A stretch of 64,000 bases of DNA from Eubacteriaceae bacterium UBA6119. GTDB taxonomy: Bacteria > Bacillota > Clostridia > Eubacteriales > UBA1433. The stretch covers positions 1 to 64,000 of the forward strand of contig DIVZ01000004.1 of NCBI GenBank assembly GCA_002423395.1. Direction: 5' to 3'. A program made the translations under genes and the position numbers. Shown piece after piece: positions 52,568 to 62,276 of this stretch (the stretch's first letter is position 1; each line of letters opens with the position of its first letter). Below the pieces are notes generated by a model, which saw only the letters and a list, made by a program, of their open reading frames with translations, had not been told where the DNA came from and searched no databases.

Positions 52568-53289
52568 TTTCTGTCCCTCCCCGCTTTTAAGAACACGTCT
52601 TCAAGCCTGTCAACACCGTACTGTTTAACAAGCTCATCAGGCGAGCCGCTTTCTATTAAAACGCCTTCTCTTATCATGGCGAGATAGTCGCATTTTTCCG
52701 CTTCATCCATAACGTGCGTTGTTATTATTATCGTTTTGCCTTCTTCGTCTTTAAGCCTTTTTAATTCGCGCCATATGCCTGCGCGGAGCTCAGGGTCTAT
52801 CCCTACAGTCGGCTCGTCAAGTATTAAAATCTCGGGGTCTTGTATCAGCGCCGCCGCGAGCGCGAGGCGTCTTTTCATTCCTCCCGAATAAGCCGATACT
52901 CTTTTTTTCATCTCATTATGCAAATCAACTACTCCAGCGCAGTACGCAATACGCTCTTTCTGTCTGCTTCTTGCCATCTTGAACAAAAGCGCGAAAAACG
53001 CAAGATTTTCACCGCCCGTCAAATCGGCGTACAAAGCGTCCGACTGCGACATATAGCCGATATTCTGAAGCGCTTTTAAGTTAGGCATTTTACGCCCCAG
53101 CACTTCGGCGCATCCTCCGTCAGCCTTTTCCGCACCGACCATTAATTTTACAAGCGTTGTTTTGCCCGCTCCGGAAGGCCCTATAATACCGTATATACAG
53201 CCTTTTGGTATGTCCATGCTGACATTGTTAAGGACAGTTTTTTTGCCGTACTTTTTAATGACATTTTGAATTTTAATTGCCTGCTCCAT
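52564..53289 (-). CDS. ABC transporter ATP-binding protein
   Basis: 241-residue ABC ATPase with Walker A GPSGAGKTT (37-45), Q-loop YMSQSDALYADL, signature YSGGMKRRLALA, Walker B LILDEPTVGIDP and the H-loop TTHVMDEAE. It energises the permease encoded directly downstream. The closest functional group is export systems (DrrA/NatA type). Expressed from the divergent promoter region shared with arcA. Confidence 0.95.
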   Translation of the reverse strand: MEQAIKIQNVIKKYGKKTVLNNVSMDIPKGCIYGIIGPSGAGKTTLVKLMVGAEKADGGCAEVLGRKMPNLKALQNIGYMSQSDALYADLTGGENLAFFALLFKMARSRQKERIAYCAGVVDLHNEMKKRVSAYSGGMKRRLALAAALIQDPEILILDEPTVGIDPELRAGIWRELKRLKDEEGKTIIITTHVMDEAEKCDYLAMIREGVLIESGSPDELVKQYGVDRLEDVFLKAGRDRK

Positions 53290-53447
53290 AAAAAAATCCT
53301 TTCTGTCAAAATGATAATTTATTATAAATCTTTATTATGAAAATGTATACAATCATTTGTTGTTATTGATTATTATTTATAATTGAATATTTTAATTTAT
53401 GATTTTAATTATTTGTTATATAATAATAAAAATATAAAAGGTGTTTT

Positions 53448-54674
53448 ATGAATTTACAAGCAGTAAATATTACAAGCGAAATAGGAAATTTAAAAACAGT
53501 TTTTCTGCACAGACCGGACGGAGAACTTCTTAATCTTGTCCCGCAAAATCTTGAATTGTCTCTGTTTGAAGATATACCTTATCTTAAAGCAATGCAGCAG
53601 GAGCACGACAGTTTTGCGCAAGCTGTTTCGTCTTGCGGAGCGCAAGTGCTTTATATTGAGGATTTCCTGTGCGATATTTTAAAAGATAAAAACAATAAAT
53701 CAAAAATACTAGGCGAAATAATAAGAAATGATATTTTAGGATGCGATTATATTAAAAAATGCATTCTTGCATATCTTTATGATCTGGACGCTAAAGATGC
53801 GGCAAGATGTTTAATAGCGGGGCTTAATGTAAAAGACATAGCGCGTATAAAAACGCGTGAAGTATTAAGCGACTATATGCCTCAAATGTATATGTTCTAC
53901 ATCTCGCCGCTTCCCAACATGTACTTTATGCGCGACGCGGCGGCGGTTATAGGCTCGGGGCTTTCAATACATTCAATGAAAAATCCTGTAAGAAACAGGG
54001 AAAGCCATATTATAAGGGCGATATATAATTACCACGATTTTTTTGCAAATAAAAACGTGCCTCTTTGGTACGATAACTTAAATCAGGGCAGCGCGATAGA
54101 AGGTGGAGATATTCTTGTACTTAGTAAGACTTCCGTAGCCGTAGGCATAAGCCAGCGCACGGACGCATCTGCTGTGCAGATACTTGCGGAAAATTTGTTT
54201 GAAAGTAATTCAGGCATAGAAAATATATACGCAATACAACTCCCCAAAATAAGAGCCTTTATGCATCTCGACACTGTATGCACAATGGTGGACTATGATA
54301 AGTTCACAATATACCCTTCAATTGACGATAACTTAAATGTTGTTAAAATGACTAAAAGCAAAGACAATATTAAATATAAGCGAATGGATACTTTAAAATC
54401 AGCATTGGAAGATGCGCTTAATATAAAAAATATACGGCTTATAAAAAGCGGCGGCGGAGACGCTATAATAGCCGCGAGAGAACAGTGGAACGACAGCACC
54501 AACACATTCGTCTTACGACCGGGAGTAGTAATAGCATACGACCGAAACGAAGTATCAAACAGCGTTCTTGAAAAAAACGGAATAAAAGTAATTTCGGTAA
54601 AAGGCTCGGAACTCGTAAGAGGCCGCGGCGGCCCCAGATGCATGACGATGCCTGTTTGCAGAGAAGATTTATAG
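53448..54674 (+). CDS. arcA: Arginine deiminase
   Basis: 408-residue deiminase converting arginine to citrulline and ammonia, the first step of the fermentative arginine pathway. It shows MYFMRDAAAVIG (about 165), EGGDILVLS, and the nucleophile C398 in GGPRCMTMP. All catalytic regions are present and the length is normal. The ribosome site is AAAAGGTGTTTT. It is followed after nine bases by the ornithine carbamoyltransferase gene. Confidence 0.96.
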   Translation: MNLQAVNITSEIGNLKTVFLHRPDGELLNLVPQNLELSLFEDIPYLKAMQQEHDSFAQAVSSCGAQVLYIEDFLCDILKDKNNKSKILGEIIRNDILGCDYIKKCILAYLYDLDAKDAARCLIAGLNVKDIARIKTREVLSDYMPQMYMFYISPLPNMYFMRDAAAVIGSGLSIHSMKNPVRNRESHIIRAIYNYHDFFANKNVPLWYDNLNQGSAIEGGDILVLSKTSVAVGISQRTDASAVQILAENLFESNSGIENIYAIQLPKIRAFMHLDTVCTMVDYDKFTIYPSIDDNLNVVKMTKSKDNIKYKRMDTLKSALEDALNIKNIRLIKSGGGDAIIAAREQWNDSTNTFVLRPGVVIAYDRNEVSNSVLEKNGIKVISVKGSELVRGRGGPRCMTMPVCREDL

Positions 54675-54683
54675 GAGGATATT

Positions 54684-55673
54684 ATGGCAATATCATTAAA
54701 AGGAAGAAGCTTGCTTACATTGATGGACTATACAAAAGAGGAAATTGAGTATTTGCTGGACTACGCAGCAGAACTTAAATTAAAAAAACAAAATAAAATA
54801 AATGGCGATTTGCTTAAAGGAAAAAACATTGTTTTGTTGTTTGAAAAAACGTCAACACGCACAAGATGCGCGTTCGAGGTCGCAGCTTATGACGAAGGGG
54901 CAAACGTTACGTTCCTTTCAAACAGTCAGATGGGCAAAAAGGAATCCATTGAAGATACGGCAAATGTGTTGGGAAGATTTTATGACGGGATTGAATTCAG
55001 AGGGTTCGCTCAAAAAACTGTGGAAGACCTTGCCAGATATTCGGGCATTCCCGTATGGAACGGTCTTACGGACTTTGACCATCCCACGCAGGCTCTTGCC
55101 GACGTGCTTACAATAAAAGAAAATGTTAATAAGCCTTATAATCAAATTAAAGTGGTGTATTCTGGCGACGGCAGAAACAACGTTGCAAACGCTCTTTTAA
55201 TAATATGCGCAAAACTCGGCATTAATTTTACTGTAATATCCCCTCCGGCGCTTCTGCCGGAAAAATGGCTTGTAGATGAAATGAATAAAATCGCGCAGTC
55301 AGCTGGCGGCTCAATAACGCTTACAAGCGATGTTGTTTCGGGTGTCTTGAATGCCGATGTAATTTATACCGACATTTGGGTATCGATGGGTGAAGAAGAT
55401 AAAATCAAAGAAAGAATTGATTTGCTTCTTGCTTATCAGGTTAATATGGAAATGATCAAAAACACTAAAAACGAAAATGTCATATTCCTTCACTGCCTGC
55501 CGTCTTTCCATGACAGGCATACCGAGTTCGGCGAAATGGTATATCAAAAATACGGTATTTCGGAAATGGAAGTAACAGACGAAGTATTTCGAAGCAAATA
55601 TTCAAAAGTATTTGATGAAGCAGAAAACCGCATGCACACTATAAAAGCGGTGATGTGCGCGACGGTAAAATAA
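54684..55673 (+). CDS. arcB: Ornithine carbamoyltransferase (catabolic context)
   Basis: 329-residue carbamoyltransferase. The carbamoyl-phosphate motif STRTR is at 57-61, the DHPTQ loop near 132, and the ornithine motif FLHCLPSFHD near 270. Next to arcA it would run in the phosphorolysis direction, splitting citrulline to ornithine and carbamoyl phosphate. The carbamate kinase gene (arcC) and the arginine/ornithine antiporter (arcD) are not in the window. Because argB, argD and argJ lie 6 kb away, an additional biosynthetic role is possible. AGGAGG ribosome site. Confidence 0.95.
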   Translation: MAISLKGRSLLTLMDYTKEEIEYLLDYAAELKLKKQNKINGDLLKGKNIVLLFEKTSTRTRCAFEVAAYDEGANVTFLSNSQMGKKESIEDTANVLGRFYDGIEFRGFAQKTVEDLARYSGIPVWNGLTDFDHPTQALADVLTIKENVNKPYNQIKVVYSGDGRNNVANALLIICAKLGINFTVISPPALLPEKWLVDEMNKIAQSAGGSITLTSDVVSGVLNADVIYTDIWVSMGEEDKIKERIDLLLAYQVNMEMIKNTKNENVIFLHCLPSFHDRHTEFGEMVYQKYGISEMEVTDEVFRSKYSKVFDEAENRMHTIKAVMCATVK

Positions 55674-55713
55674 ATAACATACTTTTTATTATACATAACA
55701 GAGGTGAACGGCT

Positions 55714-56652
55714 TTGCAGGTATTCGGAATAAGAAAGCCTGAACGCGACGTAGTTCAAAGAACAGGCGTGTACGGCATCGTTACAGATGCGCAAAACAGA
55801 GTGCTTATAGTTAAAAACAAACTCGGCTATTTTCTTCCCGGCGGAGGAGTTCAGGAAGGCGAGACTCACGAAGAAGCTTTAAGGCGCGAATTTTTAGAAG
55901 AAACGGGATATGAAATTGAAATAGTAAGAGAACTTGAAACTGTGGCTTGGTATATAGACACTCCCGTAGAATATTTTCTGCAAGTTTTTAATACGGGTAT
56001 ATTTTATAAAGTCAAGCTTACAGAGAGGCTGACCGATGAAATTGAAGCCAATCATGAAATAATGTTTGTTGACGGCGAAAGCGCGACCGATATGTATTCA
56101 GACGCTCAAGCCTTTATGATATACAAATATGTTCTCTCAGATAAGTATAAACCTTTAATATACACAAACATTGATAAGTGTGAAGACCGCGTATATCCTT
56201 TAAGGCTCGCGGCGCGCTGCATAATAAAAACTGAGGATAATAAAATAGTACTTTTGAAAAGCGATAAACTAAATATTTGCGGCATACCCGGAGGCGGCGT
56301 GGTGAGAGGCGAAGATATCAGGGACACAGCAGTCAGGGAATCTTTAGAAGAGACGGGTATAGAAGTATGCTGTTTAAAAGAAATAGGCGCAAGCATAGAA
56401 TACAGCAATATGCTCCAGCTTACATATTACTTTTCAGCTCAGGCAAAAAATATAAGCAATAATATGCATCTTACTAATTTGGAAACTGACTGGGCTTTAT
56501 ACCCGATATTTGTTGATATAGATCAGGCTAAAGAAATGATTGATAATTGCGACGGACTACTGATGCACGAAGAATTTGAAGTTGCCTCAATGTCACGAAA
56601 GCGTAATATTGCAGCCATCAAAGCATATGAGGATATGTTTTTAAACTTATAA
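55714..56652 (+). CDS. Tandem double-Nudix hydrolase
   Basis: 312-residue protein made of two complete Nudix domains. The first Nudix box starts GGVQEGETHEEALRREFLEE (about 44-63), the second GGVVRGEDIRDTAVRESLEE (about 193-212). Both keep the G-x5-E-x7-REUxEExGU pattern, so both may be active on nucleoside diphosphate derivatives. The start is a TTG at 55714, supported by GAGGTGA six bases upstream, and no ATG is better placed. It follows arcB by 40 bases and ends at a strong terminator, so it is probably the third gene of the arc transcript. Confidence 0.87.
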   Translation: MQVFGIRKPERDVVQRTGVYGIVTDAQNRVLIVKNKLGYFLPGGGVQEGETHEEALRREFLEETGYEIEIVRELETVAWYIDTPVEYFLQVFNTGIFYKVKLTERLTDEIEANHEIMFVDGESATDMYSDAQAFMIYKYVLSDKYKPLIYTNIDKCEDRVYPLRLAARCIIKTEDNKIVLLKSDKLNICGIPGGGVVRGEDIRDTAVRESLEETGIEVCCLKEIGASIEYSNMLQLTYYFSAQAKNISNNMHLTNLETDWALYPIFVDIDQAKEMIDNCDGLLMHEEFEVASMSRKRNIAAIKAYEDMFLNL

Positions 56653-56680
56653 AAAAGTTCCGGTTAATCCGGAACTTTTT
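56653..56680. terminator. Bidirectional terminator between the Nudix gene and prs
   Basis: An 11-bp stem AAAAGTTCCGG (56653-56663) with its complement (56669-56679), loop TTAAT, T on both strands. It separates two converging genes. Confidence 0.88.
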
Positions 56681-56690
56681 ACTTTATTTC

Positions 56691-57638
56691 TTAGTCAAAC
56701 AAAATACTAACACTTTTGCCTTTATGTACCCTGTCAATAGCTTTAGCTATAATTCCCGCAACCGAAACAACTTGTATTTTTTCAATTTGCTTTTCTTTAG
56801 GAAGCTCAATAGTATTTGTAATAAATACTTTTTCAACAGGCGCCTCATCTAAATTTTTAATGGCTTTTCCCGAAAGCACTCCGTGAGTTGCGGCGGCATA
56901 TATTTTTTTCGCTCCCATTTTTTTAAGAGCTTTTATACTGTTAGTCATTGTGCCTGCAGTATCAATCATATCATCTATTAAAAGCAAGTTCTTTCCTTCT
57001 ACCTCGCCTATAACCTGCATTACTTCCGTAGCGTTTGTAGCATACCTTCTTTTATCAATAATAGCCATCGGAGCATCCAGCATTCCTGCAACTTTTCTTG
57101 TTCGCTTAACGCTTCCCACATCGGGCGAAACAACAACAAAATCAGTAAGTCCCAATTCGGTTATATTTTCAACAATTACGCTTGTAGCCGTTAAATGATC
57201 CATCGGAATATTAAAAAATCCCTGTATCTGGTCCGCGTGCAAATCCATTGTAATTACTCTGTCCGCTCCTGCCGCAGTTATTAAATCGGCAACTAATCTT
57301 GCCGTAATAGGAGCTCTTGACAATACTTTTCTGTCTTGTCTTGCATAACCGTAATATGGAATAACCGCATTAATCCTTGCGGCAGACGCTCTTTTTAAAG
57401 CGTCTATATATATTAACAGCTCCATTAAATTATCATTGACAGGATACGAAACGCTTTGTATTACAAATATGTCGCAGCCTCTTACCGACTCGTTAATATT
57501 AACATATGTTTCCCCATCACTGAAACGCTCGGTCGATGTATCGCAAAGCGGAATATCAAGTATAGATGATATTTCTTTCGCGAGCGGCAAATTTGCGCTT
57601 CCCGCCATTAATTTAATGTTGTTGTATAACCCATTCAT
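56691..57638 (-). CDS. prs: Ribose-phosphate pyrophosphokinase (PRPP synthetase)
   Basis: 315-residue class I PRPP synthetase, making PRPP from ATP and ribose 5-phosphate for nucleotide, His and Trp synthesis. It shows the ATP loop RQDRKVLSRAPITA, the metal site DLHADQIQGFF, the flexible-loop SPDVGSVKRTRKVA and the PRPP loop LLIDDMIDTAGTMT. It follows glmU by 25 bases, the same order as in Bacillus. Confidence 0.97.
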   Translation of the reverse strand: MNGLYNNIKLMAGSANLPLAKEISSILDIPLCDTSTERFSDGETYVNINESVRGCDIFVIQSVSYPVNDNLMELLIYIDALKRASAARINAVIPYYGYARQDRKVLSRAPITARLVADLITAAGADRVITMDLHADQIQGFFNIPMDHLTATSVIVENITELGLTDFVVVSPDVGSVKRTRKVAGMLDAPMAIIDKRRYATNATEVMQVIGEVEGKNLLLIDDMIDTAGTMTNSIKALKKMGAKKIYAAATHGVLSGKAIKNLDEAPVEKVFITNTIELPKEKQIEKIQVVSVAGIIAKAIDRVHKGKSVSILFD

Positions 57639-57663
57639 TTAGAAAAATTCCTCCGATGTTTTA

Positions 57664-59022
57664 TTATTTATTTTTAACCCAGTTTTCTTTATTAACCTGT
57701 TTGCTTCGCGCTATTGCAAGAGCATACTCTTCAACATCCTCTGTAATTGTAGAACCCGCCGCGATATACGCACCTTTTTTAACTCTCACAGGAGCAACTA
57801 AATTTACGTTGCAGCCCACAAAACAATCGTCCTCTACAACCGTAAGATTTTTGTTCTTTCCGTCATAATTTACAAACACAACTCCGCACCCCAAATTTAC
57901 ATTCTCACCAATTTCAGCGTCTCCGATATAAGTTAGATGTGAAGATTTTGAATTTTTCCCGAATGATGAATTTTTAATCTCTACAAAATTTCCTATTTTA
58001 ACGTTATCCGAAAGTCTTGATTTCGGTCTCAAATGCGCATATGGTCCAATTTTTACGTTATCTCCAACAATGCTGTCAGTAATAACCGAATTTTGAATAT
58101 AACAATTTTTCCCTATTTTGCTGTTTGTTATTATGCTTCCCGAGGTAACAACGCAGCCTTTTCCTATTTTGCTGCCTTTTTCTATAACAACTCCGGGGTA
58201 CAGCGTAACGTCTTCTTTTAAAACAACGTCACTTGCTATGTATGTAGTATCAGGGTCAATCATGCTAACGCCTAATAGCATCCACTTTTTGTTTATTTTC
58301 TTTCTCATAAACTTTTCAAGTTCAGCTAGCTGGCATCTGTCATTCACAGCTTTTATTATATCACAATTATCCTCTTCTATAACGCCAATATTATATCCGT
58401 TACTCAGTAGATATTCTATAGTATCCGTTAAATAGTATTCGTTTTGTTTATTGTTGTTATTTAAATTGTTCAAAGCTAATTTTAATGCTTTTCCCAAAAA
58501 GCAATAAACTCCCGAATTAATTTCGGTAATTGATTCTTCCTCTTCAGAAGCGTCTTTTTGCTCAACTATTTTTTCAAATTCATTTTTATTGTTTCGCACG
58601 ATACGGCCGTATCCGAACGGGTTATCAAGTCTTGCCGACAGCACTACGGCTTCTTTTTTATTATTAAATGTATAGCTGCACAATTTGATTATTGTATCAC
58701 TATCCACTAACGGCGCATCGCCGCAAAGAACTACAACGTAAGCATTATCGTCAATAAATTCCGCCGCTTGCATAACCGCATGCCCTGTGCCAAGCTGTTC
58801 GCTCTGTATGTATGTTTTTATTGCACTGCCTTCTATGCTTTTTATCACTTCGTCCGATTTATATCCTGCGATTACCGCAATTTTTTCTATATCTGCATTT
58901 TTCACATTATCTATAACATAAGAAAGCATGCTTTTACCGCAAATTTCATGCAATACTTTCGGTCTTTCACTTTTCATTCTCGTACCTTTGCCTGCGGCCA
59001 ATAAAATAGCCTGAGTATGCAT
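57664..59022 (-). CDS. glmU: Bifunctional GlmU (UDP-GlcNAc pyrophosphorylase / GlcN-1-P acetyltransferase)
   Basis: 452-residue enzyme making UDP-N-acetylglucosamine for cell-wall synthesis. The N-terminal uridylyltransferase domain (about 1-228) has LLAAGKGTRMKSERPKVLHE. The C-terminal left-handed beta helix (about 250-440) has hexapeptide repeats and the acetyl-transfer NFVEIKNSSFG and LTYIGDAEIG segments. The frame opens at 59055, but GGGAGGTG eight bases before the ATG at 59022 sets the start. It lies between spoVG and prs. Confidence 0.96.
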   Translation of the reverse strand: MHTQAILLAAGKGTRMKSERPKVLHEICGKSMLSYVIDNVKNADIEKIAVIAGYKSDEVIKSIEGSAIKTYIQSEQLGTGHAVMQAAEFIDDNAYVVVLCGDAPLVDSDTIIKLCSYTFNNKKEAVVLSARLDNPFGYGRIVRNNKNEFEKIVEQKDASEEEESITEINSGVYCFLGKALKLALNNLNNNNKQNEYYLTDTIEYLLSNGYNIGVIEEDNCDIIKAVNDRCQLAELEKFMRKKINKKWMLLGVSMIDPDTTYIASDVVLKEDVTLYPGVVIEKGSKIGKGCVVTSGSIITNSKIGKNCYIQNSVITDSIVGDNVKIGPYAHLRPKSRLSDNVKIGNFVEIKNSSFGKNSKSSHLTYIGDAEIGENVNLGCGVVFVNYDGKNKNLTVVEDDCFVGCNVNLVAPVRVKKGAYIAAGSTITEDVEEYALAIARSKQVNKENWVKNK

Positions 59023-59096
59023 TTTGTATGCACCTCCCATTAATTTAGTTTTCATTATTATACAATATCATAACAAAAAATTTAAGCATAAAAATA

Positions 59097-59118
59097 AAAA
59101 AGGGGTTATCCCTTTTTT
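59097..59118 (-). terminator. Terminator-like hairpin after spoVG
   Basis: Minus strand AAAAAAGGG-ATAAC-CCCTTTTTT gives a stem with six T at its 3' side. It may reduce read-through from spoVG into glmU. Confidence 0.7.
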
Positions 59119-59138
59119 ATAATATGGAGATAATCTTG

Positions 59139-59414
59139 TTATTCTGCAACAGCTTCGTTTAATGCTTCTTCTTCATATTTTTCTAAGATTGCTTTTTGCA
59201 TCTTTTTTCTTGCCTCGATATTAATCGGATGCGCAATATCTTTGAATTCTCCGTCGGGCGTTCTTCTGCTTGGCATCGCTATAAACATCCCGCTTTGACC
59301 TTCAATTATTTTGATGTCATGAATTACCAACTCATCATCAAAAGTAACAGATACAATTGCTTTCATTTTGCCTTCGGCATAGATTTTTCTTATTCTTATG
59401 TCTGTGATTTGCAT
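59139..59414 (-). CDS. spoVG: Septation/regulatory protein SpoVG
   Basis: 91-residue SpoVG. It begins MQITDIRIRKIYAEGKMKAI and has the conserved SVTFDDELVIHDIKIIEG and IAMPSRRTPDGEFKDIAHPI segments. SpoVG is a nucleic-acid-binding regulator affecting septation, sporulation and cell-wall synthesis. The spoVG-glmU-prs order is conserved with Bacillus. Ribosome site GGAAGGAGTTACACA. Confidence 0.96.
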   Translation of the reverse strand: MQITDIRIRKIYAEGKMKAIVSVTFDDELVIHDIKIIEGQSGMFIAMPSRRTPDGEFKDIAHPINIEARKKMQKAILEKYEEEALNEAVAE

Positions 59415-59568
59415 TGTGTAACTCCTTCCAGTAACAGCTACTTAATGAAATATATAGGGCAGTTATGAATATATTATAAATGATAAAATAAAAAAAAAAA
59501 ATATTTTTTTAATAAAAAGTGATAATTTTTATTATATTTAGTAATATATTGTTATTTTTTTTCAATTA

Positions 59569-59597
59569 TTGAATAATAATGCGTAAATTGATATAAT
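59569..59597 (+). promoter_or_regulatory. Promoter of murC
   Basis: TTGAAT (59569-59574), 17 bases, TATAAT (59592-59597). The predicted start is about 20 bases before the murC ATG. Confidence 0.65.
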
Positions 59598-59624
59598 ATT
59601 AATAACTAAAATCGAGGTACAAAA

Positions 59625-61049
59625 ATGAATAACATCGACTTTAAAAATATACATAAGGTACATTTTATCGGAATAGGCGGCACAAGTATGAGCGGTCTTG
59701 CTCATATAGCAAGCCATAAAAATATAAAAATATCGGGCTCTGATATGAGAGCCTGCAATTATACCGATAAACTTGCAAGCGAAGGATACGACATAAAAAT
59801 AGGTCATTCTGCAAATAACATTCCCTCTGATTGCGATCTTGTAGTCTATACAGCGGCAATAAATAAAAGCAATGTTGAATTAATAGAAGCCCAAAAACGA
59901 AACATACCCATTATGCAGCGTTCTGAATTTTTAGGCTATCTCACAACTCTTTATCCCAAAACTATAGCCGCCGCGGGCACTCACGGCAAAACTACTACAT
60001 CTTCTATGATTTCTTTAATGCTTTTAAATGCAAATTACGATCCCACAATAAGCATAGGCGGAACAATAAGCGAAATAAACGGAAATTACAGAGTAAGCGG
60101 AAGCGATTATTTTGTAACGGAAGCATGTGAATATGTAGACAGTTTTTTGCAGTCAAAACACTATATCGCAATAATTGCAAACGTTGAGGAAGACCATCTT
60201 GATTATTTTAAAGGCGGCATCAGCCAAATAAGACAGTCATTTTTAAAGTTTGCTCAAATTGTCCCAAAAGACGGTTTGCTTATATTAAACGGCGACGATA
60301 AAGATATATCATTCATTGCAGAGCAATGCAGCTGCAATATTGTTACATTCGGGTTAAACAAAGATAACGACTACTTTGCAGATAACATAAAATACGATTT
60401 ATTGGGCAGACCGGAATTTGACATCTTTAATGGCAGTAAGCTAATAGGTCACTTTAAACTTCAGGTCCCCGGACAACATAACGTATTAAATGCTTTATCA
60501 TCAGTAATATGCGGCATTTTCATTGGCATACCTGTTTTGAATATACAGGATACTCTTGCAAGTTTTCAGGGAGCTAAAAGAAGATTTGAGTTTCGAGGAG
60601 AAGTTAACAATATAAAAGTATTTGAAGATTACGCCCATCATCCTACAGAAGTGAAAGTAACTGTTGATGCGTGCCATAACTATGAGCATAATAAACTCTG
60701 GGTTGTGTTTCAGCCTCATACATACTCAAGGACATTCGTTTTTTTGGAAGAATTTTCAGAAGCGTTGAGCAACTGTGATTTTTTAATTATGAACGACATA
60801 TATTCTGACAGGGAAGCAAATGCCTGGGGCATCACAAGCGAGATGGTTGCCCAAAACGTTACAAAAAAATTCGGCACTCCCGCCTTATGTATAAGTAAAT
60901 TCCCCGATATAGTGGATTATCTTGTTCAAAGGCTGCAGCCGGGAGATTTTGTTATGGTTGCAGGTTCTCAAAGCATTAACCAAGTGGCGTTTATGCTTGT
61001 GGATAAACTTAGGGAAATATATGAACCCCAAATATCTGAAATAAAGTAA
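59625..61049 (+). CDS. murC: UDP-N-acetylmuramate--L-alanine ligase
   Basis: 474-residue Mur ligase adding the first L-Ala to UDP-MurNAc in the cytoplasm. The N-terminal Rossmann-like domain has HFIGIGGTSMSGLA (13-26), the ATP P-loop is GTHGKTTT (118-125), and the FEDYAHHPTEVK and QPHTYSRT segments mark the C-terminal domain. The length is normal. Single gene, divergent from spoVG, with AATCGAGGTACAAAA as ribosome site. Confidence 0.97.
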   Translation: MNNIDFKNIHKVHFIGIGGTSMSGLAHIASHKNIKISGSDMRACNYTDKLASEGYDIKIGHSANNIPSDCDLVVYTAAINKSNVELIEAQKRNIPIMQRSEFLGYLTTLYPKTIAAAGTHGKTTTSSMISLMLLNANYDPTISIGGTISEINGNYRVSGSDYFVTEACEYVDSFLQSKHYIAIIANVEEDHLDYFKGGISQIRQSFLKFAQIVPKDGLLILNGDDKDISFIAEQCSCNIVTFGLNKDNDYFADNIKYDLLGRPEFDIFNGSKLIGHFKLQVPGQHNVLNALSSVICGIFIGIPVLNIQDTLASFQGAKRRFEFRGEVNNIKVFEDYAHHPTEVKVTVDACHNYEHNKLWVVFQPHTYSRTFVFLEEFSEALSNCDFLIMNDIYSDREANAWGITSEMVAQNVTKKFGTPALCISKFPDIVDYLVQRLQPGDFVMVAGSQSINQVAFMLVDKLREIYEPQISEIK

Positions 61050-61052
61050 TTA

Positions 61053-61085
61053 AAAGCCTCTGTGAAAACAGAGGCTTTATTTTTA
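61053..61085. terminator. Bidirectional terminator between murC and argD
   Basis: A 10-bp stem AAAGCCTCTG (61053-61062) with its complement (61069-61078), 6-base loop, followed by a T-rich tail on the plus strand. Converging genes share it. Confidence 0.82.
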
Positions 61086-62255
61086 TATCTCATCCAAAAC
61101 GCTTTTAAGTATTTCAAGACCTTTATTTATTTCATCGTATGATATTGTAAGCGGAGGCAGCAATCTTACTTTTTGCTTCGCGCTAAGCACCAACAGCCCT
61201 TTATCTATGCACTTGCTGATAATTGTCTTATTGTCAATATCAACTTCAATCCCTATCATCAACCCTCTGCCGTTAACGCCTTTTACATGTTTCATTTTTA
61301 ATGTTTCTTCTTTTATAAATGCTCCCTTTTTTGCTATCTCATTAAGTTCGTCATATGAAAGCCTGTCAAGCACTTCTATAGCTCCGGCGCATACTATAGG
61401 GTTTGCTCCGAACGTCGTTGCGTGCGTACCGGGAGTAAGAACGTTTTGAGTTTTCTCATCAAATAGCGCCGCTCCGATGGGAAGCCCTCCCCCTAGCCCT
61501 TTAGCGCATGTCGCGATATTGGGTATAAAGTCATAATGTTGAAAACCGAACATTTTGCCCGTGCGTCCGATGCCTGTTTGCACTTCGTCGACTATTAACA
61601 AAATGTCATTATCCTGTGTTTCTTTTACTAAAGCTTTTATATAGTTTTCATCTAAATCAAGTATTCCGCCTTCGCCTTGGATTATTTCTATCATAATCGC
61701 GCAAGTTTTTTTGCTTATTTTAGATAGTGTATCTTCAATATTATTTGCTTCCGCGAAAACAAAGCCTTCAAGAAACGGATCGAAATACTGATGAAACACA
61801 TCTTGCCCTGTTGCGGAAATAGTAGCCATAGTCCGTCCGTGAAAAGAGTTCTTAAGCGTTATTATTTCATGTCTTCCTTTTCCGTACTTATCGTAACTGT
61901 ATTTTCTTGCGGTTTTAATGGCGCATTCGTTAGCTTCCGCTCCCGAATTGCAGAAAAAAGCTTTTTTCATTCCCGCATGACTTGTCAGTTTTTCGGCTAG
62001 CTCGGCTCCGGGATAAGTGTAATATAAATTAGATGTATTATTTAACGTCATTACTTGATTAATAACAGCTTCCGCCCATTTATTGTCGCAGAAGCCCAGC
62101 GAATTAATACCTATTCCGCTGGTAAAATCAATATAGCTTTTGCCTTCAAAATCATTGCATTCAGCTCCTTTGCCTTGCTTTATCGCAACGTCAAATCTGC
62201 CGTATGAACTTACTATATAATTATCTGTTTTTTCTTTGATTTCTTTATTTGTCAT
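61083..62255 (-). CDS. argD: Acetylornithine aminotransferase
   Basis: 390-residue PLP-dependent class III aminotransferase, converting N-acetylglutamate semialdehyde to N-acetylornithine. It shows FCNSGAEANECAIKTAR (PLP phosphate site), the VDEVQTGIGRTGKMF motif with the PLP-ring aspartate, and CAKGLGGGLPIGA with the Schiff-base lysine (near residue 245). A GTG at 62264 is in frame, but AGGTGAGTGCT places the start at the ATG 62255. It follows argB by 21 bases. Confidence 0.94.
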   Translation of the reverse strand: MTNKEIKEKTDNYIVSSYGRFDVAIKQGKGAECNDFEGKSYIDFTSGIGINSLGFCDNKWAEAVINQVMTLNNTSNLYYTYPGAELAEKLTSHAGMKKAFFCNSGAEANECAIKTARKYSYDKYGKGRHEIITLKNSFHGRTMATISATGQDVFHQYFDPFLEGFVFAEANNIEDTLSKISKKTCAIMIEIIQGEGGILDLDENYIKALVKETQDNDILLIVDEVQTGIGRTGKMFGFQHYDFIPNIATCAKGLGGGLPIGAALFDEKTQNVLTPGTHATTFGANPIVCAGAIEVLDRLSYDELNEIAKKGAFIKEETLKMKHVKGVNGRGLMIGIEVDIDNKTIISKCIDKGLLVLSAKQKVRLLPPLTISYDEINKGLEILKSVLDEI

Positions 62256-62276
62256 AGCACTCACCTCAGATAAAAA

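Noticed and set aside
53290..53447. ArgR box upstream of arcA
   Set aside because: A stretch AATGTATACAATCATT is present, but its match to the known ARG box pattern is too weak in AT-rich DNA to call.
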